16,763 nt of DNA, taken from positions 1 to 16,763 of the forward strand of contig JAFCEA010000022.1 of the NCBI GenBank assembly GCA_017609385.1. The letters run 5' to 3'. Under the pieces are notes generated by a model. It worked only from the letters and a program-made list of their open reading frames with translations. It was not told where the DNA came from and did no database searches. This document shows, one piece after another, positions 12,931-16,763 of the stretch. Both the position numbers and the translations under genes were made by a program. The first letter of the stretch is position 1. Every line of letters starts with the position of its first letter. Source of the DNA: Candidatus Woesearchaeota archaeon. Lineage in GTDB: Archaea; Nanobdellota; Nanobdellia; Woesearchaeales; CG1-02-33-12.

Positions 12931-14229
12931 ATGAAGATACTGAATTTTTTAAATGTTAGCAATATGAGTAATCTAGAAGCAGATAGTGGATACGTTTTCC
13001 AAAAACAATTGATGAAAGAAATTCTATCACAAAGACCCAATTGGGAGTTTTATTTTATATCTCCTAAACAAAATTCAGGTCTTGATGAAAGAATCAAAAA
13101 CTTAAGATTAGATTATGGCCATAATAAATTTGAAGTCAGATTTGGTTTTCCTTGGAATGATATAAAAAAATTAATTAAAGATATATTACCTAACATTGAT
13201 TTAATTTATGTGAATCAATCTGAACAAGCATCCAATTTTAGAGCATTAGCAACAACATTATTGCCTAATAGAAAGATGCCTATCGTTTCATATTTTCATT
13301 ATCTCCCTATTGAACCTTCTCATTATCATTTTAGTGCAGAGGAAGGTGTTTTAGATTATGATAATATGGTTAACCTGAAAGAAAGGAGGTTCCCATGTAG
13401 TCTAAGATTTGATCAAAGTTTAAATAATCAGGATTTAGCCCTGCCAATATTTTTAAAACAAATAGAGGCAATTTATGTAAGTGATTATAATATAATTTGT
13501 AGCAATTTTGGCCTTGATTTACTGTTAGGCAATGCACAAAAACTTCTTCCTTCAATTTCTGGCAATTTTGCTGTAATCTCTCCCCCGGTTTCTTTTTCAG
13601 AAATATCAATATCAAAAACTAAAAAATATTCAAATAATGCAAATAATCAAAAAAAGAGGATACTATTCAACCATAGATTATATAATCATTATGGACCAAA
13701 AGAATTTTTTGATTTTATAAAATATTTTTACAATAACAAAAGACAGGATTTTGAAGTAATTGTTACAAATCCTACTGATGGCAGATCAAAAGAAAGAAAT
13801 AAATTAAACCCCGCTGTAAGTGGATTAGAAGAGGAAGTACTTAAATTACCATATGTCAAATTAGAACATTCCAAAACAAGAGAAGAATATTACAAAACGG
13901 TTTTAAATTCATACATTTCAATAGGACCAATGAAACCTTCAGCACTATGGAGTATGAGTGTTGTTGACTCAATGGCATGTGGTATTCCGGTTCTTTGTCC
14001 AAATTATGCCTGTTTTCCTGAAATTTTGGGGGCTGATAGTAAATTACTTTTTGCAAGTAGCGAAGAATTACAAAATAAAATAGAAAAACTATTTGATGAT
14101 CCTGTTTTTTATAACGAAATGTCAGCATATTGTAGAAAAAGATCAGAAAGATTTGAGGTTAAGAATATTAGTAAAAAATTTATTGAAATTTTTGAAAAAT
14201 TAAATAATATAACGCAACATGCCACCTAA
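12931..14229 (+). CDS. GT-B fold glycosyltransferase, GT4-like
   Basis: A 432-residue cytoplasmic protein with no membrane segment. The N-terminal half begins MKILNFLNVSNMSNLEADSG and includes IDLIYVNQSEQASNF and PIVSYFHYLPIEPSHYHF, consistent with a Rossmann-like acceptor domain. The C-terminal half has RILFNHRLYNHYGPKEFFDF and WSMSVVDSMACGIPVLCPNYACFPEIL, the donor-binding signature of family 4. The usual E-x7-E pair is altered: the second Glu aligns with Asp (VVDSMA) and the first with a small residue, so activity or donor may differ. Donor and acceptor are unknown. The 3' end overlaps the next gene by 11 bases. Confidence 0.85.
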   Translation: MKILNFLNVSNMSNLEADSGYVFQKQLMKEILSQRPNWEFYFISPKQNSGLDERIKNLRLDYGHNKFEVRFGFPWNDIKKLIKDILPNIDLIYVNQSEQASNFRALATTLLPNRKMPIVSYFHYLPIEPSHYHFSAEEGVLDYDNMVNLKERRFPCSLRFDQSLNNQDLALPIFLKQIEAIYVSDYNIICSNFGLDLLLGNAQKLLPSISGNFAVISPPVSFSEISISKTKKYSNNANNQKKRILFNHRLYNHYGPKEFFDFIKYFYNNKRQDFEVIVTNPTDGRSKERNKLNPAVSGLEEEVLKLPYVKLEHSKTREEYYKTVLNSYISIGPMKPSALWSMSVVDSMACGIPVLCPNYACFPEILGADSKLLFASSEELQNKIEKLFDDPVFYNEMSAYCRKRSERFEVKNISKKFIEIFEKLNNITQHAT

Positions 14230-15253
14230 AAAAAAGATTTTCCTGTTGGATTTATGTATGATTGATGAATGTAATTTAAGTTGTGATTATTGTAGAAATG
14301 AACCCCTTATATCAAAAAGAGCTAACCAGTCAAAACAAATAAACAAAGTTAAAAAAGGGCTTCAAATAATATTTGATTACATAGACCCAGCTATTATTAA
14401 AATTTCTGGTTATGGTGAAATAACCTTGTACCCAAAGTTTAGACAATTATTAGATTTAAGGGGGAATTCCTCTCTCCAGATAATTACCAATGGGACTCTT
14501 CTAACTAAAGAGGTAATAAGTGACTTAGCAAAAAGAGATAATATTTCATTATGTTACTCTTTGGATGGCCATACTTTACAAACAAATACTGCCCGCATAA
14601 AGTCACAGAAAACATTAGAAAAAGTACTGGAAAATCTAAAAACCAGCATTGAATTAGGAATTCCTACAGAGATAAATTCAGTTCTAACAAAATGGAATAC
14701 AGCATATTTTCATGAGTTTTTAAGCTATTTAAATGAACTTACCCCAAAAAGTAAATTAATGGTTATTCCTTTTCCAGTAAGACCCTTCCCAGAAATAAAC
14801 AATACTGATTTATTTCCTCAGGCAGAAGATATCATCAAATTTGAAGATAGCGTCATTAATAACTACAAAAAATATCCTAATATTCTCCCCCCATATAATT
14901 ATTTGAAGGAATTAGTTACGTTCCTAAAAAGAAAAAAAAGAGGTAAATTATGTTATGTTCCTTCTTTCAATATAGGAATAAACCCTAAGGGAGATATTTT
15001 AACTTGTCCCTGTGGCCCTAAAGAAAGTATAGGAAATATTTTCTCTAAATCAAGAGTAAACCTAAATAAACATCCTTATGAAACAGTTGGTTGTTGGAAA
15101 GAATGTTATTCTTGTTTTACTCATTATGAAATAATTAATCTGTATCTTCAGGGGAATATAAATGATAATGAGCTTACAAAAGTTCCTTCTTTATATTCAA
15201 AAGAAGCTTTGTCTGTATTATCACAGTTAAAGAAAGGAGTATTAAGAAAATGA
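14219..15253 (+). CDS. Radical SAM protein with SPASM-like C-terminal cysteine domain
   Basis: A 344-residue radical SAM enzyme. The cluster motif is CNLSCDYC (Cys18, Cys22, Cys25). The usual GGEP is replaced by SGYGEITLYPKF. LQIITNGTLL and LCYSLDG are the expected barrel strands. The C-terminal part has CYVPSFNIGINPKGDILTCP and then IGNIF, CWKECYSCF, giving about seven cysteines in a SPASM/twitch-type arrangement that would bind auxiliary Fe-S clusters. Such enzymes modify peptides, proteins or sugars. It overlaps both neighbours (11 and 4 bases), so it very likely acts with the two glycosyltransferases. No precursor peptide gene is seen nearby. Confidence 0.87.
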   Translation: MPPKKKIFLLDLCMIDECNLSCDYCRNEPLISKRANQSKQINKVKKGLQIIFDYIDPAIIKISGYGEITLYPKFRQLLDLRGNSSLQIITNGTLLTKEVISDLAKRDNISLCYSLDGHTLQTNTARIKSQKTLEKVLENLKTSIELGIPTEINSVLTKWNTAYFHEFLSYLNELTPKSKLMVIPFPVRPFPEINNTDLFPQAEDIIKFEDSVINNYKKYPNILPPYNYLKELVTFLKRKKRGKLCYVPSFNIGINPKGDILTCPCGPKESIGNIFSKSRVNLNKHPYETVGCWKECYSCFTHYEIINLYLQGNINDNELTKVPSLYSKEALSVLSQLKKGVLRK

Positions 15254-16383
15254 AAATACACCATATTCAATATATGAAAAAGAGGTATGGCGGTTCAGAG
15301 ACCTATTTAGGCATAGTTAAAAAATTATCTAGGTTTAAACATAACATAGGATTTGCACAGGATTCTGCAAAAGAAATAGCTTGTGGTGATCCTATTTTTT
15401 TGAAAACTTATTATGATTTTAAAGTATATTTTAACAAAGAGGAATTAAGAGAATATGATTTAATTCATAGTCATTTCTTTATTCCTGCTTTTTTTGCACA
15501 ACAAAATGGATTAGTTTCAGTTTGTTCATCACATTGTATGTTATCAAAAGAATTTAAAATAGCAATAGCTGATGCACAAGGTGAAAAAGAAAAAAAAGAG
15601 CTAGAACAGTCTTACTCCTTCATTAAATATCTTGAACAAGAATTCTATCCTCAGATTAATAATCTTATTGTCTATAGCGAGTTTCATAAAAAAGAATTAG
15701 AACAACTTGGGGCAAAAACACATATGTTAAAGCTTCCAGTAAACTTAAAGGAATTTAATAAATCCTTATCCAAAGAAGCTGCTAGGAAAATTATTGGTAT
15801 TCAAGACAAATTCACAATTTTATTTCTAGGAAGGCCTACTTATCTAAAAGGGTTTCATACACTTGCAGAAGCATATAATAATCTATCAAAAAAATATGAA
15901 GCACAATTATTAGTTGTTGGTGATTTCAATAAACTTGGCTCTGATATAGCCTATTCTGCTTGTGTGAAGGGTAATTCTCAAAAAGAGGCAAATGCAAAAA
16001 TTAGCATAGATGGAGATGTTTTTGTTGCCAACAACATCTGCAGAAGTAAGATTCCTTTGTATTTTAGAGCAGCTGATGTTTTAGTATGCTCTTCTATATA
16101 TGAAGCTTTAGGTTATGTAAACTTAGAGGCGATGGCTTCAAAAATTCCAGTAATAGGATCAAATACTGCAGGCATGCCTTATATCATTGCTAATAGGGAA
16201 ACTGGATTGTTAGTTAAAGCCGGAGACTCTAAAGATTTAGAATCTAAACTTGCAGAAATTAGAGAAGATGATGTTTTGAGAGAAAAAATAGTTTCTAATG
16301 CTTGGGAATTTGTTCAACAATTTGACTCAAACAAAATAATAAAAGAACTTGACAATTTTTATGAGGCAGTAATTAAAAAATGA
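15250..16383 (+). CDS. Family 4 retaining glycosyltransferase
   Basis: A 377-residue GT-B enzyme. The N-terminal GGSETYLGIVKKLSR loop and LIHSHFFIPAFFAQ are typical of GT4 acceptor domains. The donor domain contains LFLGRPTYLKGFHTLAEAY with the conserved Arg and Lys, and YEALGYVNLEAMASKIPVIG with an intact E-x7-E, then TGLLVKAGD. It has no membrane segments. It is predicted to transfer a sugar from a nucleotide-sugar with retention. It overlaps the preceding radical SAM gene by 4 bases (ATGA) and the next by 4 bases, which argues for strict co-translation. Confidence 0.92.
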   Translation: MKIHHIQYMKKRYGGSETYLGIVKKLSRFKHNIGFAQDSAKEIACGDPIFLKTYYDFKVYFNKEELREYDLIHSHFFIPAFFAQQNGLVSVCSSHCMLSKEFKIAIADAQGEKEKKELEQSYSFIKYLEQEFYPQINNLIVYSEFHKKELEQLGAKTHMLKLPVNLKEFNKSLSKEAARKIIGIQDKFTILFLGRPTYLKGFHTLAEAYNNLSKKYEAQLLVVGDFNKLGSDIAYSACVKGNSQKEANAKISIDGDVFVANNICRSKIPLYFRAADVLVCSSIYEALGYVNLEAMASKIPVIGSNTAGMPYIIANRETGLLVKAGDSKDLESKLAEIREDDVLREKIVSNAWEFVQQFDSNKIIKELDNFYEAVIKK

Positions 16384-16763
16384 TTAAAAAAGTTAAGAAA
16401 CCAAAATTCATGTCCTTTGCTGTAACGTGGTTATGTAACAGCAGGTGTTATATGTGCTCAACCTGGAAGCAAAAATATAATCAAGAAGAATTGTCTTTAG
16501 ATAATATCAGAAAAACTTTTAGTAATGATATATTTAGCAAATTAGAGGAAGTTATACTTACTGGTGGAGAACCTACCTTAAGGTCAGATATTAAGCAGAT
16601 CATAGAAATTCTCCATAACAATACTCCTGCTTCAATAGGTATAACATCAAATGGATTAAAGGACACATACTTAATAAGGGTTGTTGAGGACTTAGCACCT
16701 ATTCCTATTTCGTTGTATCTTTCGCTTGATGGACCATCCCCCCAAGTTCATGATAGAATCAGG
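16380..16763 (+). CDS. Radical SAM protein, 3' end outside the window
   Basis: The first 128 codons are present, starting at the ATG that overlaps the previous stop (ATGA). The cluster motif is CNSRCYMC (Cys19, Cys23, Cys26) in SFAVTWLCNSRCYMCSTWK. A canonical TGGEP lies at about residues 62-66, and ITSNGL and LYLSLDGPSPQVHDRI follow, all in MoaA/SPASM-type order. Unlike the first radical SAM gene it keeps GGEP, so the two are not recent copies. A C-terminal SPASM domain cannot be judged because the gene runs off the right edge. Confidence 0.9.
   Translation, partial: MIKKVKKPKFMSFAVTWLCNSRCYMCSTWKQKYNQEELSLDNIRKTFSNDIFSKLEEVILTGGEPTLRSDIKQIIEILHNNTPASIGITSNGLKDTYLIRVVEDLAPIPISLYLSLDGPSPQVHDRIR

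Overview
The window reads as archaeal chromosome, AT-rich and gene-dense. Archaeal markers are Alba, ribosomal proteins eS17 and eS1 (S3Ae), Pth2-type peptidyl-tRNA hydrolase, Dph6, BRE/TATA promoters placed 26-27 bases before start codons (leaderless transcripts), and tRNA introns with bulge-helix-bulge (BHB) geometry. Short genes, tight spacing, bacterial-type gyrase B and tRNA introns outside the anticodon loop would suit a DPANN-type lineage, but I cannot fix the phylum from this sequence. A class III (oxygen-sensitive) ribonucleotide reductase indicates an anaerobe.

Left part (1-2100). A minus-strand tRNA-Arg(UCG) has a 26-nt D-loop intron. Beside it is a minus-strand group eS17 - Alba - a possible 38-residue small protein. 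An agmatinase/arginase-family gene (minus) and pth2 (plus) then share a divergent promoter region.

Ribonucleotide reductase operon (2150-6416). nrdR - nrdD - nrdG are transcribed together. Two 16-bp palindromes resembling NrdR boxes, 32 bp apart, lie before nrdR, and the nearer one overlaps the TATA region. nrdD contains an in-frame 320-residue intein with a LAGLIDADG-type endonuclease domain, inserted in the conserved GFQ/TPFTN segment.

Middle (6417-9221). tRNA-Lys(CUU) has two introns, one in the D-loop and one of 81 nt in the T-loop with a complete canonical BHB. It is followed by a two-gene unit: a RimK/LysX-like ATP-grasp ligase with an AbrB-like tail, and dph6. Next is a 386-bp unit bounded by 10-bp inverted repeats and TTTC direct repeats that carries one unknown gene. 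An AT-rich intergenic stretch with direct and inverted repeats precedes gyrB.

Right part (9222-16763). gyrB is convergent with a small zinc-binding protein. eS1 has a long Lys/Glu tail and is coupled to a 2x[4Fe-4S] ferredoxin. After a 250-bp gap with its own promoter comes a tightly overlapping operon alternating glycosyltransferase - radical SAM - glycosyltransferase - radical SAM, the last gene cut by the window edge. This operon is the best candidate for an undescribed pathway, probably synthesis or tailoring of a glycan or glycosylated product. The tRNA intron set and the NrdR boxes are the best-supported unusual features.
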